A DNA stretch of 10,293 nucleotides, taken from JBJXGC01 sp046154545. Its GTDB lineage: Bacteria > Chloroflexota > Dehalococcoidia > Tepidiformales > Tepidiformaceae. Under the pieces are notes generated by a model, which worked only from the letters and a program-made list of their open reading frames with translations, did no database searches and was not told the origin of the DNA. Location of the stretch: assembly GCA_046154545.1 (NCBI GenBank), contig JBJXGC010000189.1, positions 1-10,293 of the forward strand, read 5' to 3'. Below are positions 1-5,501 of this stretch, one piece after another (the stretch's first letter is position 1; every line of letters begins with the position of its first letter). The translations under genes were made by a program, and so were the position numbers.

Positions 1-196
1 TCCGGGCCTTGTGGGCGACGGAGTGGCTGGCCGGGTCCTCGGGATTAAAGACGCACTGGACGATGCCGCGCGAGTCGCGCAGGTCGATGAAGATGAGGCC
101 GCCGTGGTCCCGGCGGCGATGGACCCAGCCCGCCAGGCGGACGCGTTTGCCTTCGTCAGCGGGGCGAAGGTCGCCACAGTAGGTGTCCTTATGCAT
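1..196 (-). CDS. aspS: Aspartate--tRNA ligase, N-terminal part (cut by window edge)
   Basis: This is the first 65 codons of aspartyl-tRNA synthetase, which charges tRNA-Asp (or tRNA-Asp/Asn) in the cytoplasm. The ATG is at 196 and the frame stays open to the left edge. The protein begins MHKDTYCGDLRP, then shows GWVHRRRDHGGLIFIDLRD near residues 24-42 and IVQCVFNPEDP near 45-55. These are hallmarks of the N-terminal OB-fold anticodon-binding domain of bacterial-type AspRS (compare the family pattern CGELR...GWVHRRRDHGG). The catalytic class II domain lies outside the window. A TACCCT -10 box ends 6 nt before the ATG, so the mRNA is probably leaderless and has no room for a T-box or other leader. 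Family assignment is near certain. Whether the enzyme is discriminating or not cannot be judged from this fragment. Confidence 0.95.
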   Translation of the reverse strand, partial: MHKDTYCGDLRPADEGKRVRLAGWVHRRRDHGGLIFIDLRDSRGIVQCVFNPEDPASHSVAHKAR

Positions 197-202
197 GGGA
201 AA

Positions 203-208
203 AGGGTA
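203..208 (-). promoter_or_regulatory. Probable aspS promoter -10 (TACCCT), leaderless spacing
   Basis: Read on the minus strand, TACCCT is followed by six bases (TTTCCC) and then the aspS ATG. This TANNNT-6 nt-ATG layout is what leaderless transcripts show in several high-GC phyla. A CTGTCA hexamer (plus-strand 227-232, 4 of 6 matches to TTGACA) lies 18 bp upstream, inside the GGTGACA repeat. No Shine-Dalgarno sequence precedes the ATG. The transcription start is an inference from spacing. Confidence 0.5.
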
Positions 209-210
209 CA

Positions 211-231
211 GGTGACAGGTGACAGGTGACA
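211..231. repeat. Heptanucleotide tandem repeat (GGTGACA)x3
   Basis: Three perfect tandem copies of GGTGACA run from 211 to 231. They are flanked by a degenerate copy (GGGTACA, 204-210) that contains the aspS -10 box and by GGG on the other side. On the minus strand the array reads CTGTCAC three times and fills the -35/spacer part of the aspS promoter. Such short arrays can arise by slippage, and copy number could alter promoter spacing. No other copy of the unit in tandem was seen in the window. Confidence 0.85.
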
Positions 232-347
232 GGGGCTTCCCGGGCACACGGGGCGCTGCGCACGTGTAAGACCCACGGAACCCCGAGCGGTAGCGAGGGG
301 CCACGATGGTCCGTCCGGCCGCAGGCCCAGGCGTGCAGGACGACTGA

Positions 348-361
348 CCGGCGCAGGCCGG
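348..361 (-). terminator. Short GC hairpin just after the ModE-like gene
   Basis: CCGGC (348-352) and GCCGG (357-361) form a perfect five-base-pair stem with a four-base loop. It begins five bases beyond the TAG stop of the ModE-like gene, in the direction of transcription. There is no T-tract after it, so it is not a canonical intrinsic terminator. It may be a weak terminator or a 3'-end stabiliser for the operon. Confidence 0.35.
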
Positions 362-365
362 CTCC

Positions 366-758
366 CTACCGGTCGCGGTTCAGGTGCGCCTCCGGATCCT
401 CCGTCGAGAACGCGGCGAGCATCGCCAGTTCTTCGCAGAAGGCGGCCTCGGTCTCCCGGGCGACGCGAATCTGAAAGCGCGTATAGGCTTCGACGAGGGC
501 GGTGGCGGCTGGGGTGAGCACGGTGTGCCCGCCACCGGCGCCTCCCACCTCCGACTGGACGAGAGGCATGCCCAGGTTTGCTTCGAGTTCCTTCACCTTG
601 CCCCAGGCGCGACGGTAGGAGAGCTTCAGGGCGCTCGCCGCTTTGGCCAGGGAACCGGTCTCCTGGACGAGGGCGAGCAGGCGCACGCGGTAGTCGGACA
701 TGACGACACGGCCGTCGCGTTCGAGCCAGAGTTTCTGTTTGGCGACCACCGGGTCCAT
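366..758 (-). CDS. ModE-type winged helix-turn-helix regulator, single-domain
   Basis: A 130-residue DNA-binding protein matching the N-terminal winged-helix domain of the molybdate regulator ModE (LysR-like HTH). It opens with KQKLWLERDGRVVMSDYRV at residues 7-25. The recognition part GSLAKAASALKLSYRRAWGK sits near 35-54, and GGAGGGHTVLTPA near 71-83 matches the usual wing and the GG..GGG..LT motif. The C-terminal molybdate-binding Mop domains of full ModE (about 260 residues) are absent, so it may respond to another signal or act as a constitutive or partner-dependent regulator. Start: ATG at 758, with GAGG (764-767) five bases upstream, overlapping the stop of the upstream methyltransferase gene, 7 bp away. 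It is therefore the last gene of the minus-strand operon. Alone-standing ModE domains are known in many bacteria. The target genes cannot be deduced here, as no molybdate transporter or molybdenum cofactor gene is visible. Confidence 0.85.
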   Translation of the reverse strand: MDPVVAKQKLWLERDGRVVMSDYRVRLLALVQETGSLAKAASALKLSYRRAWGKVKELEANLGMPLVQSEVGGAGGGHTVLTPAATALVEAYTRFQIRVARETEAAFCEELAMLAAFSTEDPEAHLNRDR

Positions 759-765
759 GGCCGCC

Positions 766-1602
766 TCAGGCTTTCATCTTCACCGCGACGAGGAGCAGGG
801 CCGATGGCACTTTCGCCAGTTCATCCTCGTCCACCTCCTCGGCGAGGCGGTCGAGCGGCGTCTCGTAGCGTTCAGAGGTCTCGAACTCCTGGAGGTCGAT
901 GACGGCGAGGCCGTGGGTGCCGAGGGCGCCGACAAGGTCTCCGAGGGTCCAGCCGGTCTCATCCGCCTCGACGTTCTCTTCGTCGTCGATCCGGGCCATC
1001 GCCGCCTCGTCGGCGGCCACGCCCTGGGGGGTCGGCTCATCGAACTCGCCCCCGGTATCGTCGCCAAAGCCCCCGAAGTAGGAGCTGGCAGCCACCAGCT
1101 TGCCCGCATCGTCCGCCTCGAACACGTACGAGAAGGGGTGCTCGTCGTAGACGATCAGCCTCCCGCCGGGGACGATGATGGCGGCGACGCCCTCAGCCCA
1201 GGAGTCGAAGTCGGCGATCCAGTCCATGGCGCCGTAGCTGCTGTAGACGATGTCGAAGGCGCGGGTGTCGCAGAACTCAGCGGAGAGGGCGGCGGGGGCC
1301 TCATCGACGAACTCGATCGTCAGCCCGGCGGCCTCGGCAAGGGCCTTGGTGGTGCCGTCGTCGCCAGCCTCGGTGACGTGTGCGCCCATGTTCACCAGCG
1401 AGGGGCCCTCTTCGGAGCAGCCAAAGGTCAGGTGGAGGACCCGTTTGCCGGTGAGGTCGCCGAAGGCGCCGCGCTCGTCGTCGGAGAAGATGATGCCGCC
1501 GTTAGCGTAGTAGGCGGGATCGACCTCTTCTTCTTCGTTCAGGCTCTCGCCGTCGGCGGCAGGGTCGAGTTCGGCGTCCTCAGGATTTGGTTCGGATGGC
1601 AT
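766..1602 (-). CDS. Acidic class I SAM-dependent methyltransferase-like protein
   Basis: A 278-residue protein with a class I methyltransferase (Rossmann-like) layout. The motif I region is VLHLTFGCSEEG at about 55-66. A YSSYGAMDWIADFDSWA segment lies at about 120-136 (compare TSYGVLCWLPDLDAWA in small-molecule methyltransferases), followed by PGGRLIVYDEHPF. The N-terminus is strongly acidic, with 12 Asp/Glu in the first 28 residues, and acidic runs recur at the C-terminus (LAEEVDEDEL). Two features differ from the norm. Motif I carries GCSEEG instead of a glycine-rich GxGxG or GxGQD loop, and the acidic residue closing strand beta-2 (usually in GVDFS) reads TEAGDDG. SAM binding may be altered or lost; the substrate is unknown. 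ATG at 1602 is preceded by AGGGAGA seven bases upstream. It lies 38 bp after the histidine phosphatase and 7 bp before the ModE-like gene. The long antiparallel frame is a codon-bias shadow. Confidence 0.8.
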   Translation of the reverse strand: MPSEPNPEDAELDPAADGESLNEEEEVDPAYYANGGIIFSDDERGAFGDLTGKRVLHLTFGCSEEGPSLVNMGAHVTEAGDDGTTKALAEAAGLTIEFVDEAPAALSAEFCDTRAFDIVYSSYGAMDWIADFDSWAEGVAAIIVPGGRLIVYDEHPFSYVFEADDAGKLVAASSYFGGFGDDTGGEFDEPTPQGVAADEAAMARIDDEENVEADETGWTLGDLVGALGTHGLAVIDLQEFETSERYETPLDRLAEEVDEDELAKVPSALLLVAVKMKA

Positions 1603-1640
1603 AGCGTTCTCCCTGGCTCATCTGCGTGCGTTCCGGACGG

Positions 1641-2357
1641 TTAGCGGGTCGCGTTGAGCGAGCCACGTCCGGTCTGGAAGGGCATGACATGAGCATAGTC
1701 GTTGATGGTAAGCAGTTCGCGGCGGGTGTCAGCCGCGCGCACAACGGTAATCGAGGTGTGATGGACGGAGACGAGGTGGTCGTAGGCGGAGCGCATCAGG
1801 TGGCTGAGATAGCCGTTGATGTCGCCCCCGTGACAGGCCACGACAACCCGCATCCCGATGCTCTCGCCGATGATCCGATCGATGGCGCCGACGACCCGGG
1901 CACGCCAGGCATCGACGTCTTCGCAATGGGGGTAGGAGGTGTGTTTGCGGGTGGCGTTCACTTCCCGGTAAACGGCCACAAGTTCGTCCTTGGTGTAGAT
2001 GTCGAGGAGGCCCTTCTCCTGGGGAGCGTGCCTCCAGAGGTCGATCTCGCTCAGTTCGCCGCGCACGATCGGTTCGAGGCCGTGGTGCTTCGCGATCTCG
2101 CGGGCCGTGTTGTGGGCGCGTTGGAGGGGACTACAGAAGACCTTGCCCAGTCGTGCCCCGGCCAGGCGTTCGCCGACGGCCCGGGCCTGTTGCCAGCCCA
2201 TCTCGGAGAGGGGAGCATCGACGGCCTCGCCAAGGGGGATGTTCTCGCGGAACTGCTGCTCTCCGTGGCGGATGAGGAGGAGTTCACACATCCCCTCGAA
2301 GGAATCGACGAACGGATTCTCAAGGTCGGTGAGCTTTATCCGCCGCGCGCCGGCCAT
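1641..2357 (-). CDS. Histidine phosphatase (phosphoglycerate mutase-like) family protein
   Basis: A 238-residue member of the histidine phosphatase superfamily, which transfers phosphate through a phospho-histidine. The catalytic RHG motif is at residues 30-32 (LLLIRHGEQ). The second conserved Arg is in CSPLQRAHNTA (R80), a Glu follows in RGELSEIDLW (E104), and the second catalytic His is in VVVACHGGDING (H176). All four phosphate-pocket residues are therefore present and the enzyme is likely active. The branch-specific parts do not identify the substrate: sugar phosphate, phosphoglycerate, nucleotide or cofactor precursors are all possible. The ATG at 2357 overlaps the TGA of the upstream marR gene as TGATG, so translation is probably coupled, which supports this start over a second Met at residue 23, just before the RHG strand. 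It is the second gene of the operon. Confidence 0.88.
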   Translation of the reverse strand: MAGARRIKLTDLENPFVDSFEGMCELLLIRHGEQQFRENIPLGEAVDAPLSEMGWQQARAVGERLAGARLGKVFCSPLQRAHNTAREIAKHHGLEPIVRGELSEIDLWRHAPQEKGLLDIYTKDELVAVYREVNATRKHTSYPHCEDVDAWRARVVGAIDRIIGESIGMRVVVACHGGDINGYLSHLMRSAYDHLVSVHHTSITVVRAADTRRELLTINDYAHVMPFQTGRGSLNATR

Positions 2358-2857
2358 CAGAGGTTCGCCCCAGGCATGGCGACCACGGCCAGGTCGGGCT
2401 CCACCCGCGAGATATAGTCGGCGGCGCGGACGAGCGCTTTGAGGCCGAGGAGGAGGTACTCCAGGTCGTGGTGGTCCATTTCGATGAGGATGCGGCGGGT
2501 GAAGATGTCGCCGCCCTTTTCGAGACGTCCGCAGGCAGCGTCACCGGCCTCGGTGAGGTGGTTACGGACGAGGCGGCGGTCGGCGAGGTCGTCTTCGCGG
2601 CGGACGAGGCCCAGCTTCACGAGCCGGTCAACGATGCCCGAGATGGTTGGAGGGGTAACGGAGAGACGGGTAGCGAGTTCGCCGGCGGTTACGCCTGGCG
2701 TTTCACGGACGAGGAACATGACCCGGAGCTGGGCCGTCGTGAGCCCGAGTTCGGCCCAGGCACGGAACCGCAACGGGTCAAAAATGGCGAGCGCATCGCC
2801 CAGGTGACGGATGGCGGCATCAACGGCATGTTCGGAGATCGCGGGCGCAGAGGACAT
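2357..2857 (-). CDS. MarR-family winged-helix transcriptional regulator
   Basis: A 166-residue MarR-type regulator. The wHTH region includes LTTAQLRVMFLVRETPGVTA, then GELATRLSVTPPTISGIVDRL, then the wing sequence LVRREDDLADRRLVRNHLTEAG, with the DxRR signature of the family. The C-terminal helices (LEYLLLGLKALVRAADYI) should complete the dimer interface. MarR proteins bind a palindrome as dimers and are usually released by small phenolic, oxidant or metal ligands; the ligand here is unknown. The start chosen is the ATG at 2857. The frame stays open 87 bases further upstream, but that part encodes a Pro/Gly-rich stretch unlike the family. TACGCT lies six bases before this ATG, pointing to a leaderless mRNA. 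The gene heads the four-gene minus-strand operon and is divergent from the MidA-like gene, which could be under its control too. Confidence 0.9.
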   Translation of the reverse strand: MSSAPAISEHAVDAAIRHLGDALAIFDPLRFRAWAELGLTTAQLRVMFLVRETPGVTAGELATRLSVTPPTISGIVDRLVKLGLVRREDDLADRRLVRNHLTEAGDAACGRLEKGGDIFTRRILIEMDHHDLEYLLLGLKALVRAADYISRVEPDLAVVAMPGANL

Positions 2858-2863
2858 GTGCGT

Positions 2864-2869
2864 AGCGTA
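2864..2869 (-). promoter_or_regulatory. Probable marR operon -10 box (TACGCT), leaderless spacing
   Basis: On the minus strand TACGCT is followed by ACGCAC and then the marR ATG, the same six-base spacing as at aspS. No convincing -35 box is seen at 16-18 bp, and no Shine-Dalgarno precedes the ATG. The box sits in the 114-bp divergent region shared with the MidA-like gene, where an autoregulatory MarR operator would be expected. Confidence 0.45.
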
Positions 2870-2959
2870 GCGCCCCGGTGGAGCTACCGCGACCGGTGGC
2901 AGCGGCGGCCCTGAAGGAGGCGGACAGCGGCGTGTTCCACCCATGCGGACGCCTTCCCG

Positions 2960-2965
2960 TACACT
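2960..2965 (+). promoter_or_regulatory. Probable promoter -10 (TACACT) of the MidA-like gene
   Basis: TACACT is followed by CGGGCG and then the ATG at 2972, giving the TANNNT-6 nt-ATG leaderless layout. No clear -35 element was found. There is no Shine-Dalgarno immediately before this ATG; a GGAGG at 2916-2920 is far too distant to serve it. Confidence 0.45.
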
Positions 2966-2971
2966 CGGGCG

Positions 2972-4048
2972 ATGGCGCTGGACCTGTCACCCGGACTTGG
3001 CGACGTTGGCAACCCGCTGCTCGTCCGCGCGATCATCAACGAAATGGATGGCGGCTCGATCTCGTTCGAGCGGTTCATGGAGCTGGCCCTCTACCACCCC
3101 GAGTTCGGGTACTACCGGAAGCGGGGGCGGATCGGAAAGGATGGCGACTTTCTCACGAGCCCGGCTATCCACCCGATGTTTGGCTGGGCCGTGGCGGGCT
3201 GGTGCCGTCACACCTGGGAGGCGCTCGGGCGGCCAGCGCCGTTCACCATCATCGAGCCCGGGGCGGGCGAAGGACGGCTCGCCGCGGCAATCCTCGATTG
3301 GGCGGCCGGCCGGGACGACGGTTTCGCCGACGCCCTGCGTTACGTCGCGATCGAGCCGAACTCACCGGGCGACGACCGGCGGGTGGACTGGGCAAGGCCG
3401 CCGATCGCGCCCGTGGAGCACGGCGTCGTCGTCGCGAACGAGCTGTTCGACGCATTCCCGGTGCGGATGTTCGACGCCACGGAACGGGGGCCGGCCGAAG
3501 TCTTCGTCCGCTGGGACGGGGAGCGCTTCGCGGAGACACGGGGGCCAGTGGTGAACCTCGACGACGCGCCCGATTCAGGGCGGTTCGAGGTCAACGCCCG
3601 GGCCTACCCGGCGATGCGTTCAGTCTGTGGCCTGGTGCGGACGGGGGCGGTGCTGGTGTTCGACTACGGCTACCCGCAGGACGAACTCTGGGCGCCATGG
3701 AGGACGACCGGCACCTTGCTCTGCTTCTACCGCCACACGGCCCACGAGGACCCTTACATCCACGTCGGGGAGCAGGATATGACGACCCACGTGAACCTGT
3801 CGGAACTTGCTTCGGCGGCCGACGACGAAGGGTTCTCTGTCCATGGGCCGGTGAGCCAGGCCGCCTTCCTCTACGCGCTGGGCCTCGGTGCGGTGGTAGA
3901 GTCCGCCCGGAACGACCTGGGCGAGTACTTCGGACGCCGCCGGGCACTCGAAAGCCTGACCGATTCGGCCGGACTCGGCCGGGTCAGGGTGCTGGCAGCC
4001 ACGAGGGGCATTGATGGGCCGTTGCCCGGGTTCGAGGGCGCGGCATGA
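2972..4048 (+). CDS. MidA/NDUFAF7-family SAM-dependent methyltransferase
   Basis: A 358-residue protein of the MidA/NDUFAF7 family (Methyltransf_28). The family signature is clear: ISFERFMELALYHPEFGYY at about 30-48, GDFLTSPAIHPMFG at 58-71, the SAM-binding motif IIEPGAGEGRLA at about 93-104, IEPN near 127-130, VVVANELFDAFPV at 152-164 and LVFDYGYP near 230. In mitochondria NDUFAF7 dimethylates an Arg of the complex I 49-kDa subunit during assembly. Bacterial members are thought to methylate protein arginine, but the target here is not shown and no nuo gene is in the window. Length fits the family. The chosen ATG is the first in frame after a TACACT -10 box and gives a leaderless mRNA. The stop overlaps the next gene (ATGA), so the peroxiredoxin is made from the same mRNA. 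Confidence 0.9.
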   Translation: MALDLSPGLGDVGNPLLVRAIINEMDGGSISFERFMELALYHPEFGYYRKRGRIGKDGDFLTSPAIHPMFGWAVAGWCRHTWEALGRPAPFTIIEPGAGEGRLAAAILDWAAGRDDGFADALRYVAIEPNSPGDDRRVDWARPPIAPVEHGVVVANELFDAFPVRMFDATERGPAEVFVRWDGERFAETRGPVVNLDDAPDSGRFEVNARAYPAMRSVCGLVRTGAVLVFDYGYPQDELWAPWRTTGTLLCFYRHTAHEDPYIHVGEQDMTTHVNLSELASAADDEGFSVHGPVSQAAFLYALGLGAVVESARNDLGEYFGRRRALESLTDSAGLGRVRVLAATRGIDGPLPGFEGAA

Positions 4049-4551
4049 GCGGCACGCCTCGCCCAGGTCCAGTCGCCCGCGCTGCGCCCGTGGCGCCGGG
4101 CGATGTGGCGCCAGCGTTCGAGCTGCCGGCCGTCTGCGATGGCGGAGAGCAGGTCACGGTTTCGGTGCCGGGTTCGTTGGCGAGCGGTCCGCTCCTGCTC
4201 CTCTTTTACGAAGACGACGGCATGCCGATCTGTACGACCGAATTGAAGGCATTCGCGGCTGAGCACGATTTGCTGGCGGAGGCTGGCATCCAGGTCTTCG
4301 GCGTGAACACGAACGGGCTGGGGTCACACGCGAAGTTCCACGAACGCGACCACTTCCCTTTCCCGCTGATCAGCGACTTCCACGGCGAGACCGTGAAGGC
4401 CTACGGGCTCTGGGATGCGGACCAGGGGAAGTCGCGCCGGGCGGTGGTGGTGGTCGGGGAGGACGGGCGCGTCCAGTACGTGCAGCCGCACTTCAACCCG
4501 GGCAACGTGAACGCGTTGGTGGAGGTGTTCGAGGCACTGGGGCTGGTTTAG
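4045..4551 (+). CDS. Peroxiredoxin (AhpC/TSA, BCP/PrxQ-like) with altered active-site motif
   Basis: A 168-residue thioredoxin-fold peroxidase homologue. Family features are GDVAPAFELP at 19-28, LLLLFYEDDGMPICTTELKA at 50-69, and FPFPLISDFHGETVKAYG at 104-121. The strand SRRAVVVVGEDGRV at about 130-143 carries the Arg (R131/R132) that normally helps the reactive Cys. The presumed peroxidatic Cys is C63. The usual PxxxT/SxxC motif is changed: the Pro is Glu56 and the Thr is Met60, while Cys is kept. There is no Cys five residues later as in PrxQ, and the only other Cys is C31. It may therefore act as a 1-Cys-like enzyme, have low peroxidase activity, or use another mechanism. ATG and the upstream TGA overlap (ATGA), indicating coupled translation with the MidA-like gene. 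The stop TAG overlaps the stop of the convergent gene by two bases. Confidence 0.85.
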   Translation: MSGTPRPGPVARAAPVAPGDVAPAFELPAVCDGGEQVTVSVPGSLASGPLLLLFYEDDGMPICTTELKAFAAEHDLLAEAGIQVFGVNTNGLGSHAKFHERDHFPFPLISDFHGETVKAYGLWDADQGKSRRAVVVVGEDGRVQYVQPHFNPGNVNALVEVFEALGLV

Positions 4552-4904
4552 GCGGAGGCGATTTCGGCCCTGAGGGCGTCGATGAGGGGGTTCCCGTCGA
4601 TCTGCGTGTGGCCCATCGCGTCGGCCAGTTGCTCAAGGCGAGAATCCGTCGCCGTTTCGCCGGGCTGAGGGTATGACTCCACGATGTCACCCACGTTATT
4701 GAGCGCATGGACCGAGACCCCGAACGCCGCACCTGAGAGGGACTGCCCGGCCCCTCGTACCATCACTCCGCCGGATTTGCCCATGTACACGTAACCGCCC
4801 GGGAGGTCCGAACTCAGCCACCTGATCGCGCCCTTCGCCGTGTGAGAGATCAGCGTATCGACCAGCTCGGACATCCGGCGGCTCGGCCTAACCACGGTGT
4901 TCAT
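4548..4904 (-). CDS. Small protein of unknown function (second gene of a two-gene module)
   Basis: A 118-residue soluble protein with no family I can name with certainty. It starts with helix-like SELVDTLISHTAKGAIRWL, then a beta-like GGYVYMGKSGGVMVRGAG section, then LSGAAFGVSVHALNNVGDIVESYP. A final helical part, LEQLADAMGHTQIDGNPLID, ends near the C-terminus. The helix-strand-strand-helix plan (an N-terminal xxT..G.I.W segment and a C-terminal L..L....R/H....D..ID.L pattern) resembles small uncharacterised proteins common in actinobacteria; this is from memory only. ATG is at 4904; a GTG directly before it (4907) and an ATG at 4874 are alternatives. It overlaps the end of the upstream membrane-protein gene by 17 bp, so the two are co-translated. 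No good Shine-Dalgarno spacing exists (AAGG only two bases from the ATG). The stop overlaps that of the peroxiredoxin gene. Confidence 0.7.
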   Translation of the reverse strand: MNTVVRPSRRMSELVDTLISHTAKGAIRWLSSDLPGGYVYMGKSGGVMVRGAGQSLSGAAFGVSVHALNNVGDIVESYPQPGETATDSRLEQLADAMGHTQIDGNPLIDALRAEIASA

Positions 4905-5454
4905 CACCTTCAGTATACGCCTGCAAACGACTGTTCAGGATAGAGAGACTAACCGACGCGCGTGCGATCGCGCCCATTGCCCGGCCAAACGCAGCCCGGC
5001 CCCCGCCGCTTGACCGCGCGGCCGTTTCGGCGGCGATCGCGAGGCTCATCGCGTCGGTGAGCGCCTGTACCAATTCGTCGAACTCGTCTCGTGTGGCAAC
5101 AGCGGCTGTTGCTTCGGAGTTTGCGATTCCCTGAACCTCGCCCGCAAGGTGGCGCCACTCCACCAGGGTCGCCACCTGCGCGGCCGATTCCGTGGCGGCA
5201 GCAAGCGAGGCCTCCGCACGGAGCATGTTTGGAATGAGGGCAAGGAGCCGGGTCCGCGCGAGGTCGTGTTGGGCGCGGCCGACCGCGTCACGCGCCGCCT
5301 CCGCAGCCGATCGCGTCTTTCGTACCTGCACGATGGTGAACGCAAAGCCGCCCAGCGACACGAGCAGCCCAACGGCGCCCAACCCAACACCCAGCCAGGT
5401 CCCCAGCGAATCGGAGTTCACGCCGCGCGACGATACGCCAGTTGCCGGGGTCAC
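4888..5454 (-). CDS. Single-pass membrane protein with helical cytoplasmic domain, unknown function
   Basis: A 188-residue protein. A short N-terminus is followed by one strong transmembrane helix at about 20-43 (WLGVGLGAVGLLVSLGGFAF then TIVQ). It ends in the basic RKTRS, which by the positive-inside rule places the rest in the cytoplasm. Residues 48-188 look almost entirely alpha-helical and Ala-rich (SAAEAARDAVGRAQHDLAR), with a probable coiled-coil start. No catalytic motif is seen. Similar 'TM helix plus QxRKT.SAAEAA' proteins are widespread hypotheticals, often beside other unknown or defence-related genes; this is general recollection, not a search result. The start is a GTG at 5454. 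Another GTG at 5421 would remove the overlap with the divergent promoter and still keep the membrane helix. The gene overlaps the following small gene, so the products may interact. Confidence 0.72.
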   Translation of the reverse strand: MTPATGVSSRGVNSDSLGTWLGVGLGAVGLLVSLGGFAFTIVQVRKTRSAAEAARDAVGRAQHDLARTRLLALIPNMLRAEASLAAATESAAQVATLVEWRHLAGEVQGIANSEATAAVATRDEFDELVQALTDAMSLAIAAETAARSSGGGRAAFGRAMGAIARASVSLSILNSRLQAYTEGDEHRG

Positions 5455-5470
5455 ACCTGACCGATAGGGT
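5442..5470 (+). promoter_or_regulatory. Probable promoter of the VOC-family gene (TTGCCG-17 bp-TAGGGT)
   Basis: TTGCCG (5442-5447, 4 of 6 to TTGACA) is separated by 17 bp from TAGGGT (5465-5470). A start near 5477 would give a leader of about 25 nt containing GGAGA (5492-5496) six bases before the ATG at 5502. The -35 box lies inside the first codons of the divergent membrane-protein gene if that gene starts at 5454, so the two promoters would overlap. Confidence 0.5.
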
Positions 5471-5501
5471 TCACGGCATCTCAGACTACCTGGAGAAAGA
5501 C

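Noticed and set aside
211..231. Short tandem repeat as a CRISPR or attachment-site remnant
   Set aside because: The unit is 7 bp, without spacers, and no integrase, transposase or cas gene is present anywhere in the window.
700..1644. Long plus-strand open frame (314 codons) antiparallel to the methyltransferase and ModE genes
   Set aside because: The minus-strand products show recognisable family motifs, Shine-Dalgarno sites and operon spacing. The plus frame has Val/Gly/Ala-rich, featureless sequence expected as a shadow of acidic GC-rich coding DNA.
1626..2417. Plus-strand open frame of 263 codons across the histidine phosphatase
   Set aside because: It lies opposite a gene with all catalytic residues of the histidine phosphatase family, and its own product has no recognisable motif or start signal.
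2858..2944. N-terminal extension of the MarR regulator by 29 codons
   Set aside because: The extension is Pro/Gly-rich and unlike the family, and it would contain the TACGCT box placed six bases before the ATG at 2857.
5442..5501. N-terminal extension of the VOC protein by 20 codons
   Set aside because: The fold begins exactly at the ATG at 5502, which has GGAGA six bases upstream; the extension overlaps the probable promoter.
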